A stretch of DNA of 64,000 nt from Rhodamnia argentea (taxonomy: Eukaryota > Streptophyta > Magnoliopsida > Myrtales > Myrtaceae): the NCBI RefSeq assembly GCF_020921035.1, contig NC_063155.1, positions 23,243,294-23,307,293 on the forward strand, given 5' to 3'. Below the pieces are notes generated by a model that did not search any database, was not told the origin of the DNA, and saw only the letters and a list, made by a program, of their open reading frames with translations. The position numbers and the translations under genes were made by a program. Shown here piece after piece: positions 25,085-38,018 of the stretch (positions are counted from its first letter, which is position 1; the number at the start of each line of letters is the position of its first letter).

Positions 25085-26575
25085 ATGAACGAGCAGTCTC
25101 AGCTAATCAATCAAGCTTCGCCGATGGTGAATCACGGCCCGATGTTCGGCCAGCAGCCTCAGATGTTGATGAACCCGCCTCAGTTGCTGAGCGCGTCCAA
25201 GGCGATGAGTCAGCCCCAGATTAGGGCCATGAACCAGCCTCAGATGCTGGGTCAGCGTCAGTCCCAAGTGTTTGCTCAGCCGATGCTGAACAGAGGCTAC
25301 AAGCCGTGGCCTCCGCCGCAGCAGCTTGGGATGGATCCGGGCGCCCAGTTCCGTGGCTCGAAACTTGGGTTTGGGGCTCCGAAGCCGCAAGGTAGAGGTA
25401 ACTGGAAGGGCAAGAAGCCGAACGACAAGCGTGTGGACTTGAGGAAAGCCCCTAATCCCTCGGTTAACGCCGTCATGACTGGTGCAGTTGGCGCTGGAAG
25501 TTATAAGCCCCCTAGCCTTAACGAGTTACAGTCTCAGAATCACTTGAAGGCCCGGAAGTTTTACCCGAAGAAGAAGTTTAACAATAGGTTCGCCCCTTAT
25601 GCGCCGAGGAACACTTCATCGTTCATCATGCGGGCAAAGAAATCCGGAGGGATTGCGTCCTTGGTGTCCCCGAGCCCTGTCACGCCGGCGGTGCTGCCAA
25701 CGCCGACGTTCTCACCGACTACAGAAGTTTTAGGGGACATGGCGAAGGAGGAGTGGGGTGTGGATGGGTACGGGTCAATGAAGGGTTTGATTAGGCTACG
25801 TAACGAGGCAGATTTTAGGGAACATGAGGACGAGGAGGAGGGGGATGATAACGAGGAAGATGATAACGATGGGTCTAGCGAGAGTGATGTGGAGGAGGAA
25901 AAGAATAGCGTGCTTAGTAGGTTGGATCATGAGATGAGCCGGTTCGAGATGGTGTATCCCACTTATGGAGGTGATTACAACAATATATTGGAGAACAGGG
26001 TAGATGATCAGGATGCTCACATTGCACAACTGGAGGAAGAGAATTTGACACTGAAGGAGAAGCTTTTCTTGATGGAGAGGGAGTTGGAAGATTTAAGGAA
26101 GAGGTTGCAGCTCTTGGAAAGGAAGAGTCAAGGGACGGATTATGTCAATGAGGAGGTAGTTGAGAATGTATCTGAAAATGACAGTGGAGGAGGATCTGAT
26201 GTCCATGGAATGGAATGTGAAAGCAAGGAAGAGGTGATGGAATATGGGGATGGCAATTTAGAAGGTACAAACATTGATGCTGGCAATGACTCTAGAAGGG
26301 AAAATAACCATTTGGCGATTAGCGAGAGTGGGAGGGATATCTCCATGGACATGTATGCTCAAAAAGGAGCGATGCCAGAAGAAGGCCATTTAAAGGGCGA
26401 GGAGATGCGGGATGAGAATATGCCTGTTGAAGCAAGTACCGAACCGGATGAGGTGAAGAACACTGGGCAAGTGCGGGATTTGGCCACAGCTGAAGTGGAT
26501 GTGAAGACGCATGACATCGAAGGTGAGGATATTGGAACTGTCCATTCTGAGAAGAGCATTGGCGATGGTGACTGA
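25085..26575 (+). CDS. Uncharacterised acidic coiled-coil protein (496 aa), single exon
   Basis: Starts at the first in-frame ATG (A at -3), reading MNEQSQLINQ. The open frame runs a little further upstream but without an ATG. Order: Gln/Pro/Met-rich N-terminus with repeated QPQML-like units (about residues 20-70); basic linker with GRGNWKGKK and RKFYPKKKFNNR; a conserved-looking block from SLNELQSQN to GVDGYGSMKGLIRLR; a strongly acidic Glu/Asp stretch (about 240-275); a heptad-patterned coiled coil from about 310 to 355 with IAQLEEENLTLKEKLFLM; then a long acidic, probably disordered tail. No signal peptide or membrane segment. The basic clusters suggest a nuclear protein. It resembles plant proteins I recall as PRLI-interacting or FRIGIDA-interacting factors, but I cannot confirm this and assign no function. 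Confidence 0.85.
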   Translation: MNEQSQLINQASPMVNHGPMFGQQPQMLMNPPQLLSASKAMSQPQIRAMNQPQMLGQRQSQVFAQPMLNRGYKPWPPPQQLGMDPGAQFRGSKLGFGAPKPQGRGNWKGKKPNDKRVDLRKAPNPSVNAVMTGAVGAGSYKPPSLNELQSQNHLKARKFYPKKKFNNRFAPYAPRNTSSFIMRAKKSGGIASLVSPSPVTPAVLPTPTFSPTTEVLGDMAKEEWGVDGYGSMKGLIRLRNEADFREHEDEEEGDDNEEDDNDGSSESDVEEEKNSVLSRLDHEMSRFEMVYPTYGGDYNNILENRVDDQDAHIAQLEEENLTLKEKLFLMERELEDLRKRLQLLERKSQGTDYVNEEVVENVSENDSGGGSDVHGMECESKEEVMEYGDGNLEGTNIDAGNDSRRENNHLAISESGRDISMDMYAQKGAMPEEGHLKGEEMRDENMPVEASTEPDEVKNTGQVRDLATAEVDVKTHDIEGEDIGTVHSEKSIGDGD

Positions 26576-26754
26576 TCTCGTCCCTCGTTAATGTAAGTTT
26601 CTTGCATGAGCAGTTCTTGGTTTTGGAAGACTAATCATGTGGTTGACACCTGCCGCAGTTACTTGCGTTTTGGTTATGTCGTTTAAATGTAGTTTAGTTT
26701 AGGAAAATCTTCTGTTATTGTTTTTCTGCTTTTTTCTTTTTTAGGGCAATAAGA

Positions 26755-26760
26755 AATAAA
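26755..26760 (+). terminator. Poly(A) signal AATAAA of coiled-coil gene
   Basis: Canonical AATAAA about 180 nt after the stop codon, followed by a long T-run, consistent with 3'-end processing near 26780. Confidence 0.6.
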
Positions 26761-26780
26761 GCCTTTTTTTTTTTTTTTGG

Positions 26781-29700
26781 TCTTCTGTTACTTTCGCATG
26801 GAATCTGTGAAGTTTAGTTGTCAGGGTCCCCTTTAATTCAGAGTGGGTTTGTCTCGTCTACATCTACTGTAGTTGGCATATGCTTGCCTCTTATGTGGAT
26901 ACATCCGTGTGAATATGATGAATGGAAAATTTGGAAGTACTTCTAATGTTGTTTGTGACATGTTTATTTATGTATATGTGTGTGTGTGCATTCTATAATT
27001 GTGCTGATGAAGCATTTGCCAACTGAAGATTTATATGGTTCGGCTATACATGATTTCTCTGTGAATTGACTACCTTCCTCTTATTACTCGGGGTTATGGA
27101 ACTCCTGTTCTTTGGGAACCAAAAACTTATGACCAATTGAGGGCTCCATGGAGGACGAGAAGTTGGGAGTGGATTCCGGCCACCTTTTGAAAGATCTGTC
27201 TATTCTATCTGATTAGTATAATTCTCTTTGGCTAGTCAACCTATGGGTAAACTTTTCTGTCAATATTTGTGCTTGAGATCATCATTGAAGATTTTCTTAT
27301 GTTCTCTTTCTTTTGTTGGAGACCCATTTCAGTATTGAAGTGACCAATAAGACACTGGAGATAAAGATGTGAAGGACAGTGAAGGGTTGCTTCTTTACAG
27401 GCATTTTAACACATCCTAATTACACTGTGACCTCTATATTTAACCACAAAATTTAGCAGCCTGAGCTGCTTTTTGCTGCTTTACGTCAGTACTTCATGCT
27501 TGTCAATACAGGTGCTTCAAGGATTATTCTTTTAGGAGGTCTGTCGGTGATTTTGCCAATGTAAGTTTTTTTTGTAAGTTCGTATTATTTCTATGCTTTG
27601 GAGTCAGTCGTTTTCTATAAAGTTGTTTCTTTGGATTCCCCTACTCTATTTGAAGTACTTTTAGGATTGTAAGTTGGGAAACTGCTATATCTGATAGTTT
27701 ATTGTTTGAGACATGCTCCAAGAGTCAAAACTGTGAGTGGTAAAATATTGGTGCGTCATTGACTTCATAGGTGTCCAGTAGCTTTCACTGGTTCATGTGA
27801 AAAGTATACCTGTTCAGTAGCTAAAGTTGGTTGATGTGTACCCATTTCATTGTTTGCTATGTGACTATGACCTAAGAAATCTGTATTCTCATCGGACTAT
27901 TGATCATCGTTATCATGTGTTTCCTTGTAAAGTTTGAATCCCGAGTGACGGCACCTAGAAGTGTGAAATATTGTGGTACTTGACACCATCTCCAAACCAA
28001 CCCCACCAAAACGCGCGCGCACACAAAAAATTTGAGATTTTATTTTTAAATTCTTCTGTGAAGCTTAGTTGCAGCTTTTCAAATATGGGGATATCTATTT
28101 GCCGGGTGTTGCATTGTCATCTTTGTCATCTTACCTTAGGAGTGTTTGTCAACGCCTAGCTGGGAGGGTGAATTTATTTGATTTGTTGTGCGTAAGAATG
28201 CTGGAATCATTTTTTAGTAGCAGTTATTTGATATCCATTGGCCTGGACCTACAATCCAACTGACCTGTTCCTGGCCACTTCATACTTCTCCATTTTAACA
28301 GTATCAACCAAGTAATCTACATTTGGATGAGGTCATGTGCAGACTACATCCTTGTGATCAGAGACCTGGGAACTGTGATAACTTGTTTCTTTGGCAGTCG
28401 CAATCAGCATGATGGGCATGTGCTTTCTGGCTATCTGAAGTCAAAAGTCTAGGTTAGCCTTGTCAATATCACCTTCTCGATAATCGCATGGTTGATTTGC
28501 TAATGCTGGCTGCTTTTGGTTCGTGCACTTTCAATTTTACAAAGCTGTATCTTCTATTTCCTTCATGTTGGCGTATCTACGACCAAGTTTGGCACACATA
28601 CCGGAACTGATGATGGTTATATTGACAACATTTTGTCATGTTCTGAGCTCAATCATTACACCTACGTGCTGCTGCCGATGTGGAAGAATGGTACCGGCTC
28701 CCCCTTGCGTTCACAGTAATTTCATTAATGGTGACCGCGTTGATCTGATTTCGGTGATGTGAAGTTGCTCTTTCGGGCAGGTCCTCACGTCGTTGTTGAC
28801 TTTGCAAATGGAAAATGTGAGACCTATAAAATCCTTGGTCATTCTATTTTGAATGTACGGAAGGAGTAATCTTTAACTTTTGACGCAGGTGGTAAAAAGC
28901 TCGACATACCCATTTCATGTGACTATGGAAACGGATTCTTTACTTGTCAGAATAGATGAGATAATGGTAGAAATCAGAAATAGGACGCACCTTGTGCTCG
29001 GGGAATGCCTTGTTCACCACGCTTACTTGAGAAGTACTCCATTGATGGTTAGAAGGGTATAATGGATGTTTTCTTTTCGGCTAACGAGGCTATAATCAAC
29101 GTTGATTGATGATCAATCTTGTGTTTCTGGTTTGATAGTCTGTCCACACGTGATACCTTGTCCTGTTGGATCAATCAAGTCTTAAGTTGGCGACGTGTTT
29201 AGTGGCGGAAAGATAGATTGGCACCTACGTTCTTTTGGGACTGCATATGCTTCAATTGTATATGCTCCAATTGCATTAAAAGGCATTTTTATCTGAGTTG
29301 GAATAAAAGGTACAAAACTTTTCTCGAGTATTTTCATGAAAACTAAATTTGTTCTCGCTATACATTTCATTTTTACTTAACTAGAAAAAGAATTGGGAGG
29401 CCAAAAAGTACATAGTTAGACAAATTAATTAACAATTGAGGAACCTATCGTAATTCCCAACGACTTTGAGGCTGTTTTCTGCTTCGTGCTGCAGTTCTGT
29501 TTCGAGGAGGATCCTTTTGGAATCCTCAAGTTTCAATTCTGTCGTTGAGATTTTGGCTTTTGGAACCGTGATGCCAAGGACCAGGGAGTTCTTCACACCC
29601 CATTAATCATCCATGTTCGTTCTAGTTCAAAAAAGGAAATTGCTGACCAGGACAGTGACCGTATGGAATCGATTGATTGAAAGCCCCTCCAAAAAAAAGG

Positions 29701-30479
29701 TCTTAACGGTGAAAAATTATTTGATCCGTAAAAAAGGGTGAGGAAAAGCGATGAATCCCGTTGGCTTTCAAGGCATTACTGACTCGCAGTCGAAATGCTT
29801 GATTTGAGCATACTTATGGCTTATTATCGGCTTATCTCGACAATTAAATAACTAATCGATAACATGGTGATCATGAAAAAACCTAACAACCTAATATTTT
29901 CCTAAAAACGGCGTCTAATGAAATGGATAAATGACTCATCATCAACGAAAATATATGGACATAAATTATTATTGATGATTTTAAGAGTTACAACCGATCA
30001 ACGTTTAAAAAATAATTTTTCAAATCATTAATTTTTCTCGAAACTTAAATTTCGTACTTCCTCGTGTTTTAGAACGACGAATGTGTAACTAGCTTATGGT
30101 ACAAAAGAACAGTCCACCACCGTATCCCAAAAAATATGTGTTGCTTCAATAACATATTTTAGTTGGTATTAGCAGATGATTAAGGAGCCACTCATTCCAT
30201 AACATCGTTGCTTTGAACCGGTAACAATGTTTCATGGGATTCCTGAACGGTCCAATCTCTCTGGAAATGAGGATGGGCATCACCACCTGGCCGTGCAAAT
30301 ACTTGTGACTCGGTATGCTCAAGTTCCCTAAAAGCACGCTTCTGTGTCACATTTGACTCGTTCCTTAGTGACTCCAAAAGAGGGTTTGGTTTTGGTGAGA
30401 AGGAAAGCGTTCTAACACTATACCTCTCTCTCTCTTTCTCTCCTTTGTTCTAAACTAATCTGTTTACGCTTTGCTATCA
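26781..30479. other. Intergenic 3.7 kb, no gene seen
   Basis: AT-rich DNA with short (GT)n (about 26978-26990) and (CG/CA)n (about 28012-28026) tracts. ORFs of 60-80 codons near 28000, 28520, 28880 and 30150-30380 have no recognisable content. The last ~60 bases are CT-rich and probably the CHX leader. Confidence 0.5.
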
Positions 30480-33225
30480 ATGAATGCAACGCAAACGTTC
30501 ATATGTCAACCAGATTTGATCAACCCCCTGACCACCATGGGACTGCAGATGTCCGGCATTCTCGTCCTCTCCCATCTCTTCCACCTCGCTATGAAAGCCG
30601 TGGGAAATTCCGGGCCCGTGGCGCAAATCTTGGTCTGTCATTTCCTGCATTTATTGCTTGCGACGTCTTCATATTTCGAATTTCTGGGCTGAGGTTCGAC
30701 CGAATTCTCCTAGCTTACACGCTTTTCAGATGAGCTGTAACGTTTTTTTGTGTTTGCCATACAGGCGGGACTTGCACTAGGTCCAACCGGGTTATCGCGC
30801 ATCGACAAAGTGAGAAACTTCTTGTACGAACAGTCGACCAAAGATTATTACCCTGTTATGGAATTCTTCTTCAGCATAATCTTCATGTTCCAGATCGGTC
30901 TAGAGACGGACATTTCTTATGCGATTCGAACCTTACGACCTGCTGGCACAATTGCTTATGGCGGAATCATATCGAGTTTCATCCTTGGAGGGACTCTTTC
31001 TTTCTTCTCCTACCGGTACTTAGATTTTATAGGTAATACATACATAGTTTACGGTCTCTTCATCATAATATTCCTGGCGAATGCTGCCCCTCCTGCCGTG
31101 ATCCGTCTGACAGCCGAATTAAAGATCGCAACTTCTGACATTGGCCGATTAGCCGTGTGTTCTTCATTGGTCAATGACATGTCGTGTTTATTTCTGTATG
31201 CTTTAATCATCGCAACTCACTCCGGGAAGGGCTTTGGCCGCGGAATTCTCTGCCTTATGGTCACCGTGGGACTGATTTTTCTGAACAAGTATTTGGCTCT
31301 TTGGTTCAATCGACGAAACAGAAACCAGAAGTACTTGAAACATACCGAAGTCTTCATTATATTGTCTCTCGTTATAGCTACATCCATGATCATAGAGTTG
31401 ATGTCCTACAATAGCTCAATCAATTGTTTCCTCCTGGGTCTGATGTTCCCTAGGGAAGGCAAATCGGCTCGTACATTGTTGTTCAAGCTCACCTATTCCA
31501 TCAACAATTTCATACTGCCCATCTATTTTGGCTATATCGGCTTCCAGTTTAATGGGAACTATCTCCAAAAGTTGGAGAACATCGTTACTGTTATATTGGT
31601 TGTTGTGCTTAGCATCGCGGGCAAAGTCGCCGGCACCCTAGCAGCTTGCAAGTACATGAAGATCCCCCTGAACAAGGGCGTGTTGATCGGTTTCTTACTG
31701 AACATGAAAGGCCATGCTGATCTGGTGCTCCTGAGTGGTGTTTCAAACATTCTTGTAAGTTCACCATGGCTTGTTAAGTTGAATTACAGGCGAAACATAT
31801 GAGATGGCCTCTTTCCATTTAGTTCCTTATTATGAGTTTTGATCCTATAGATAGAGACTGAATGTTAAACCCTTTCGTTTTTATGGCAGAGTTGGACCCT
31901 AAAATCCCATGACTTGCTGCTAATGACCATAGTCATTAACACGGTCATCTCAGGAGTAGTGATATCTATCATAATGAGGAAAGAGGAGAAAAGGGTAGCT
32001 CAGGCTTACCGATCGCTCGAGCTGCAAGACCCAGAAAATGAACTCCGGCTCCTAGCATGCGTGTATGGCCCACGCCATGTAGCAGCAACGGTTGGGATTA
32101 TCTCGGCACTGAGGGGACCCCAGACGGCACCAATCACCCCGTACCTGATGCACTTGGTCGAACTCCCGGAGAAGCACAAGGCCAAGTCTGCGCTGTATCA
32201 TGAGCTCGAAGACGACGAGATAGAGGTCAACGAGGATGATTATGGTGGGAATGATGTGCTGGAGATCAACGATGCCGTGGATGCCTTCACGGCAGACACT
32301 AAAGTCTTGATCCAGCAGGTCAAAGCCGTGTCGACGTTTTCCAACATGTATGAGGACATTTGCGATGATGCTGAGGATTTGAGAGTTTCCATTATACTAC
32401 TGCCTTTCCACAAGCACCAAAGGATCGATGGCAAAATGGAGAGCGGCAAGGAAGGGATAAGGACCACCAACCAAAGAGTTCTCCGGCACGCACCATGCTC
32501 GGTGGGAATTATTGTCAACCGAGGCCCTGGAGGTGCCCCGGGGTTTACGCAAATACTAAGCTCCGAGACCACACAGCATGTTGCCACACTGTTTTTTGGT
32601 GGCCCTGATGACCAGGAGGCTTTGGCCTGCAGCAAACGAATTGCTACTCATCCTTGCGTTAATTTGACAGTCATTAGGTTTGTACCGTCGCCGTCTTCTT
32701 CAACTGAGAACGCGACCCATCCGGATGATGATGTCTTCTTGGCAGACTTCTATAATAGGTATTACTTTTGTTCCTTAATACTTTGGATTACCTTTTCTTC
32801 TAGTGAGCGCAGGAGAATTCAGACTGCTAAGAACACAATTCTGCATAAACATGCAAAACTGCAGTTATATGTGCTATTCATATTTTCCTAGCCTTAACAT
32901 GAAGTGTCATGTTACATTTGCATACACAGAGAAAGTCTTGACATTTTTAAAATGTAGGCATGTGAGGTCGGGACAAGTTAGGTACGTGGAGAAGTGTGTG
33001 AACAATGGCACACAGACGGTGGCCGCCCTAACAGAGATGGGGGATATGTACACACTGTTCATCGTAGGGAGGGGGAGGCGAGGGCAGTCGCCGATGACCA
33101 CCGGGATGAGCGACTGGGAAGAATGTCCCGAGCTCGGAATAGTGGGGGACATACTAGCTTCATCTGAGTTCAGTATTAACGGTTCGGTTCTCATAATACA
33201 ACAGCATAGGAATCCAAGCATATAG
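30480..33225 (+). CDS. CHX-family cation/H+ antiporter (CPA2), CHX28-like
   Basis: Predicted monovalent cation/proton exchanger of an endomembrane or plasma membrane. Four exons in phase: 30480-30632, 30765-31754, 31890-32758, 32958-33225, giving 759 residues, close to the ~800 typical of CHX proteins. It starts MNATQTFICQP; the window's longer reading lacks an upstream ATG. The N-terminal half has about eleven hydrophobic segments with GLALGPTGLSR in the first exchanger motif and Asn188-Asp189 (SLVNDMS) at the CPA2 ion-binding position. The hydrophilic C-terminal half has ACVYGPRHVAATVGIISAL, LPFHKHQRIDG and VGRGRR, the USP-like regulatory region of the family. The wording YGGNDVLEIND in the tail resembles CHX28 from memory. 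No damage seen. Confidence 0.92.
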
Positions 33226-34371
33226 ACCTCTTTTACGTTCAATTTCGTTGAATATCGCTCTTTATTGGAATGAATCGTGATCCGCTAGTCGGAAGTCGCC
33301 TCCTTCAAAAGAAAGGGATGAACAGAAGTCCCCTACTAAGGAAATATTGCATCTCCAATTTATGCAGTGTATCTAGCATGTAAGGGGAACCATATATATT
33401 GTATCTCATTATATGAAGGAGTTCATAAATCTTCACGCTCGTGTGTTTTTCCGCTGACCTGTATCTTAATGTTGGCAAACTGCAAACTTCGTTAGCTTCA
33501 CAGGTGGGCTTCCTTACTGGCCAAAAAAAAAAAGCAACGAGCTTCCTCTAATGGATTATGCAATCCGACGGCATACATCGCCCTGGTTTAGCAACAAAAT
33601 CTTTCATTTTTGGCCGAACGACAAACTCAACCGTTGTATCTTTCAAAAAGACTGAACTTGAGAATAAAGAAAAATGAAAAACTTGGATTCCAATCAAGCA
33701 CACTAGTGAGTACGAGAATTGAGTTATGATAGATGAATAATAACCGGCATCATAAAGGATCGCAGGTAGTTCTTCCTATGTACCACTATGTCCAATTGTG
33801 TGATAATCCGCGAGGCAACGGGCAAAATGACAGCATGAAGTGAAAGACCGGAGATAAAAGAAAGGGACAAACACCAACACACTTGATTCAGATCAAATTC
33901 CACATCGAAGGAAGCAACTAACTGACAATACCAAGACCAAATGGGTACATTGATAACAAAACTCAAGTCTGCATACAGTTGCTCAACCAATCATTCAAGG
34001 GCATTTAAATGCCTTTTCACGATTGAAGGGGCAATATACAGAACGAACAAACAGTTAGGAAGAAATTTTCCCGCACCTCAACAATCACAACTAGCAGGTC
34101 TGAAATCTTATCCCATCTTCATCACCCTTTTACCAGTGTGAAAACGGGGTGACGTGGTATAGTAAACGAAGCAAGTGTTCAGGGACCACGTGCCTTTTCT
34201 GTCCCTTCCCTTCAAAAACAGATCTTCTTCATCCAACAGAAGAGCTCGGGCGGCACGGTGAATGGTCCTGTCATCCAGTTCGTGGAAGCAAGCTATAAAC
34301 GGTAAGTCAGTTATTTGGTGTAACCACGAAGGCAGCGAGACCATTGTTTTCCTTTATCTATACTATTTCCC
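33226..34371. other. Intergenic between convergent CHX and TBL genes
   Basis: Contains the 3' ends of both genes. Minus-strand ORFs at 33724-33990 and 34108-34344 show no family resemblance and are probably 3'-UTR or chance frames. Confidence 0.5.
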
Positions 34372-36588
34372 TCAGCTGTTCGTTTGCCACTTTTCTGTTT
34401 CCCTAATAAGAATCTGACTGTACAGGAGCTCATTCCAAGTATCGGGAACGCCAGGCAGGCACCAATGGCTACAATCCTGGTATCGTACTGGTGATCTCCT
34501 TTCCTCTTCTGTTAAATTCTGCTTCCTGTATATTGACGGGTGTGCATCCTTTCGCAAACCAGTAATCCTTGTTACATTGAGATAGAAGACTGGTGTCTTC
34601 ATACCCTTTATCACATATTCAAGGATTCTCATCTTTCGAGGATACTTGAATAAGTATGTCTCTTCCTTGTATGGATCGGTCTCTTTGTCACATCGCCCGC
34701 CGGAATTCCAGCGTCCTCCTCTGCTCATAAAGGACAATGCACTTAGAAAGAAATCAAATAAACATAGCCTACTTTTAAGGGACAAATCCTACTTACCTAA
34801 AGTGGCCAAAAGAATAGCCCCTGAAGAAAACAAGCGTTTTATTTGGGTCTATGTTGGAGTCTATCCATCTTCCCCAAGTTGTCAATGCTTTCCGAAATGC
34901 CTCTTTCACGTGCAATTGGCTGTAGATATGACTGCCTTCCTGATAATAATCCTTTCTGCAATTATTTCATGCCTTGAATTATGTGTCTGATCCGCTAAAA
35001 TCAGCAGAGAAGGAAGGAATTAAGCATTACCCCTTGGAAGTTTTCTCATGAGTCCACCAATGCCCGGTGTTGAAAACAAGGATGTCTGCATTCTTGTACT
35101 TATCAGAGGATCCCTCGACAACATCTAGCCGAAGTGTCTCCCTCTTTGATCCATTCGCCATAGGCATTTCCCATACTTGCACCAAGAACGGTGATTGAAA
35201 GAACTCCACAGAGCAATTGTAATCCTACCAATCCACCATCGAAAATTGCTCATGAGAGAGAGATATTGACAGCCGTCGAGTCTTCTAGGAGGGATGCAAC
35301 TTAAAAGAAATTACCCGCAAAAAAATAGTAAAGGACAGAAAAAAAAATGCACGCGCTTCAACTTTTGCATCTTCTCAACTAAACATTATAGAGTCTTGAA
35401 GCGACATTGACCATGAAGATTTACATGTTCAAACATCAGCACAGAAGGAATCAAGTGAATGACTCTGACAAAAGATAAAATTTTTAAGCAAAAAGCCTAA
35501 TCCCTAGAAGTGTTCGTTTCTGAAGTGGAATGACATACCTGAAATATAAACGAGTAATAGCCCTCAGTTCGGAACTCTTCCCTTCCAGAAGCCTCAAAGA
35601 CTCTGCTCTTGTCCTCAACTGAGTTTCTAAGAATACAAACAAGAGATTCCCACATATTCCTATTGAGAGAATCGCCGACGAACACAAGACGCTTTCCCCT
35701 TAATAATTTCAACATTTCCCGACCGCTCAACCTGCAAGGACACATTCATCCAACCAGCCTCACCAACCGATCCAGCATTGCGGAATGCGTCCATGTGAAC
35801 AAGTATGGCAAATGAAGATAACTTGGACACGAATTGAATGCATGCATTGGCAAAGAAGCAGCGACTCACCTGGGGATGTTGCAATCGTGCGGTTGCCATC
35901 GGTACTTGAGATATCCAGAATCACGCCTCCCATTCAGAAAACAGTTGAAAGGCTCGTCGATGTGAGGGCAGGAACCAGGCGAGTAAAGCGGATAAGACTC
36001 GTCCCTCACCCATCTCCCCGCGTACACATCGCACTTCTTCACCGGCTGTGGCCAATTCTCCATCCTCTTCTTCTTCTTCTTCCTCCTCGATGGACTCTCC
36101 CCATTCACATCTCCACCATCCTCTCTCGACCCCAATGCCGCTTCGCTCGCCGTCTTCGCGGCGCCAATCCCGCTCCTCCTTCGATCGTCCCTCCGGTCCG
36201 AACGCGAAGCAGCCGCTTCTTCGCCGCCCCGAGAAACGGCGAGGTCTCCAGGAAGACGAGGACGCGGAGGCGAGGGAGGGAGCGAGAGGGAGGCGGATTC
36301 GGAGGGATTACGGCCGAAGCGAGAGAGCATGGAGAAGAAGTGAGATCTGTAGGAGGAGGCGGCGAAGAGGTTGGGAAGCCAGGGGGAGGAGGAGGAGAAG
36401 CGAGTGGTCGGGTTGAGGACGAAGAGGAAGGTGCAGGCGACGAAGGTGAGGATGAAGCCGCACGCGAAGGACCTGGTTCCCCTGGCGGCGGAGAAGGAGA
36501 GCGGCGACGGCTTGGCGTCGGACTTGGTGGGCGAGATCAGGCGGCGGAATATCCTCTGCGTAGGGGAGGACGCGTCGGCGGCTGCCAT
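34372..36588 (-). CDS. Trichome birefringence-like (TBL) polysaccharide O-acetyltransferase
   Basis: Golgi type II membrane protein predicted to O-acetylate a cell-wall polysaccharide. Five exons, 5' to 3' on the minus strand: 36588-35870, 35731-35539, 35224-35031, 34955-34797, 34720-34372, giving 537 residues. A short cytosolic N-terminus is followed by a membrane anchor at about residues 41-58 and a low-complexity Ser/Arg-rich stem. The TBL domain starts [19 protein letters not shown]. The GDS motif is Gly259-Asp260-Ser261 ([10 protein letters not shown]) and the DxxH motif is Asp504 to His507 ([12 protein letters not shown]), so both catalytic motifs are intact. [14 protein letters not shown] and SPVRYQDC are also family blocks. 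Sequence is closest, from memory, to the TBR/TBL1-2 group; the polymer substrate cannot be told. One difference from that group is [10 protein letters not shown] where FRGYSASHFS is usual. Confidence 0.93.
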
Positions 36589-38006
36589 GGATGCAGAGAT
36601 CCCGGAAGAACGAAACGAGGTTCTCTCCCTGTGCGCGACTGAGCGAGTGAGCGAGAAAGGAGAGGAGAAGAGAAGAGAGCGGTTAAAGTGACGTGATCAT
36701 GACGTTAGCTAAAATAAAAACGTTACCGCGAAAATTGCACGTGTCGAAAGCATGTGGGGCGTTGAATAAACTATCCGTACGGTGTAGGAAATTAATCATT
36801 ATGCTCCCGCCTCCACTTTACTTATAAGAAGAAGTTCAAAAACGGTGTCGTTAAAAAAAAAAAAATAAGGGGATATTCGCATTAATTTTCGCTCGCTTAA
36901 AATATGGGGAGATATGTCCCTTTTATGCAAGAATTGTTTTCAAAAACGGCGTCGTAATCAGCAACATTCCAATAGGAGCATCGTCGAGGACCAATGTGAT
37001 CTTCTCTTCTCCCAGATCTTGTCCTAGTTGACAAAGAAAACCAGGGCCTCGCGAATTTCTTGACCCGCAATGGACGAGTTGACTAATTTCATCCAAATAC
37101 TATGTATAATAGATGATCTCATCTTATAATACTTCAAGTGCTAATGAAACTACTTTAGTGAAATTTAACGGCCTCAATTCTCGAGCAATCGCACCAAAAA
37201 CTCGAGTTCCATTTGGATTTCCTTCTTGATCCATCACAACAACAACAATATTAGCATATCATATTATCATACCGTTGTTACTTATGGGTTGACTTGACAA
37301 ATTAATTTGAAGTAATGCACAGAACTGATTAAGGATGATTGGTCTTCAGGTGAGTAGGTTTCAAACTTAAAACATGTAATCTACTTCGTTAGAACCTGTT
37401 CCTAGTTTCACTTTTTTTTAAAGAATGTTCTGTTTTATTCTCTATTGGAGACTAGAGGGTGGAGAGCGAGAGTGAGAAATGAGAGAAGAAAGTCTGCGAT
37501 CTGAGAAATAAGAAAGTAATAGGATTTGGGTTTCCAAAATAGGTTTTAAACCACCAGTTCTTGGAGCACCTAGAATCGAGAACCTACCCGCATAGGTCGG
37601 TTCCAAAAACTTAGAACCGGGAAACGGATCAGACTCGACCGGGTAGGCCCAATTGGGTCTGTTTCTCGGATAGACAATCGATTGATGGGTCCCCCCACTA
37701 AAATCGATAGCACCTGGACGGGCTTTTTATATGGGTCGCCCTTCGGGCCGACCGGGAGCAGGTCTAACCTGGGCAGTCCAATGGCCGAAAATAGCGGGCT
37801 CCTGCAACCAAATCTTGTGAAGCTCGTGGGCCGAATCTTCGTCTTCTTCCCCTTTTAGAACCAGAAATTCACTCCTCAGAGTACAAAAGGAGGTCGAACT
37901 AACTCGGGGAGCTGTCCGGACTTGAATTAGATCCGAAAACGAACCCGAATAGCAAGTAGCAACGAGGAACGAAAACCGAATACCGGGATCAAAATGTATA
38001 AGGATA
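36589..38006. other. Intergenic 1.4 kb: TBL promoter and unclassified repeats
   Basis: The part near 36600-36750 should hold the minus-strand TBL promoter. Similar AAAACGG(C/T)GTCGT words occur at about 36840 and 36943. Around 37560-37800 there is GGTTC/GGGTC-rich sequence like the hAT-type debris at 22.3-22.8 kb. No gene is seen. Confidence 0.45.
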
Positions 38007-38007
38007 G

Positions 38008-38016
38008 AAAAAAAAA
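38008..38016 (-). terminator. RNA polymerase III terminator of tRNA-Ala
   Basis: A run of nine T on the minus strand begins two bases past the discriminator base of the tRNA, matching the T-run that ends pol III genes. Confidence 0.8.
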
Positions 38017-38018
38017 GT

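Noticed and set aside
34108-34344. 78-codon minus-strand ORF downstream of TBL
   Set aside because: No family resemblance and no splice link to TBL, which already ends normally.
36048-36691. Long plus-strand ORFs rich in Arg/Gly/Glu opposite TBL exon 1
   Set aside because: They are the antisense of the GC-rich first TBL exon; the minus-strand frame has the family motifs and correct splicing.
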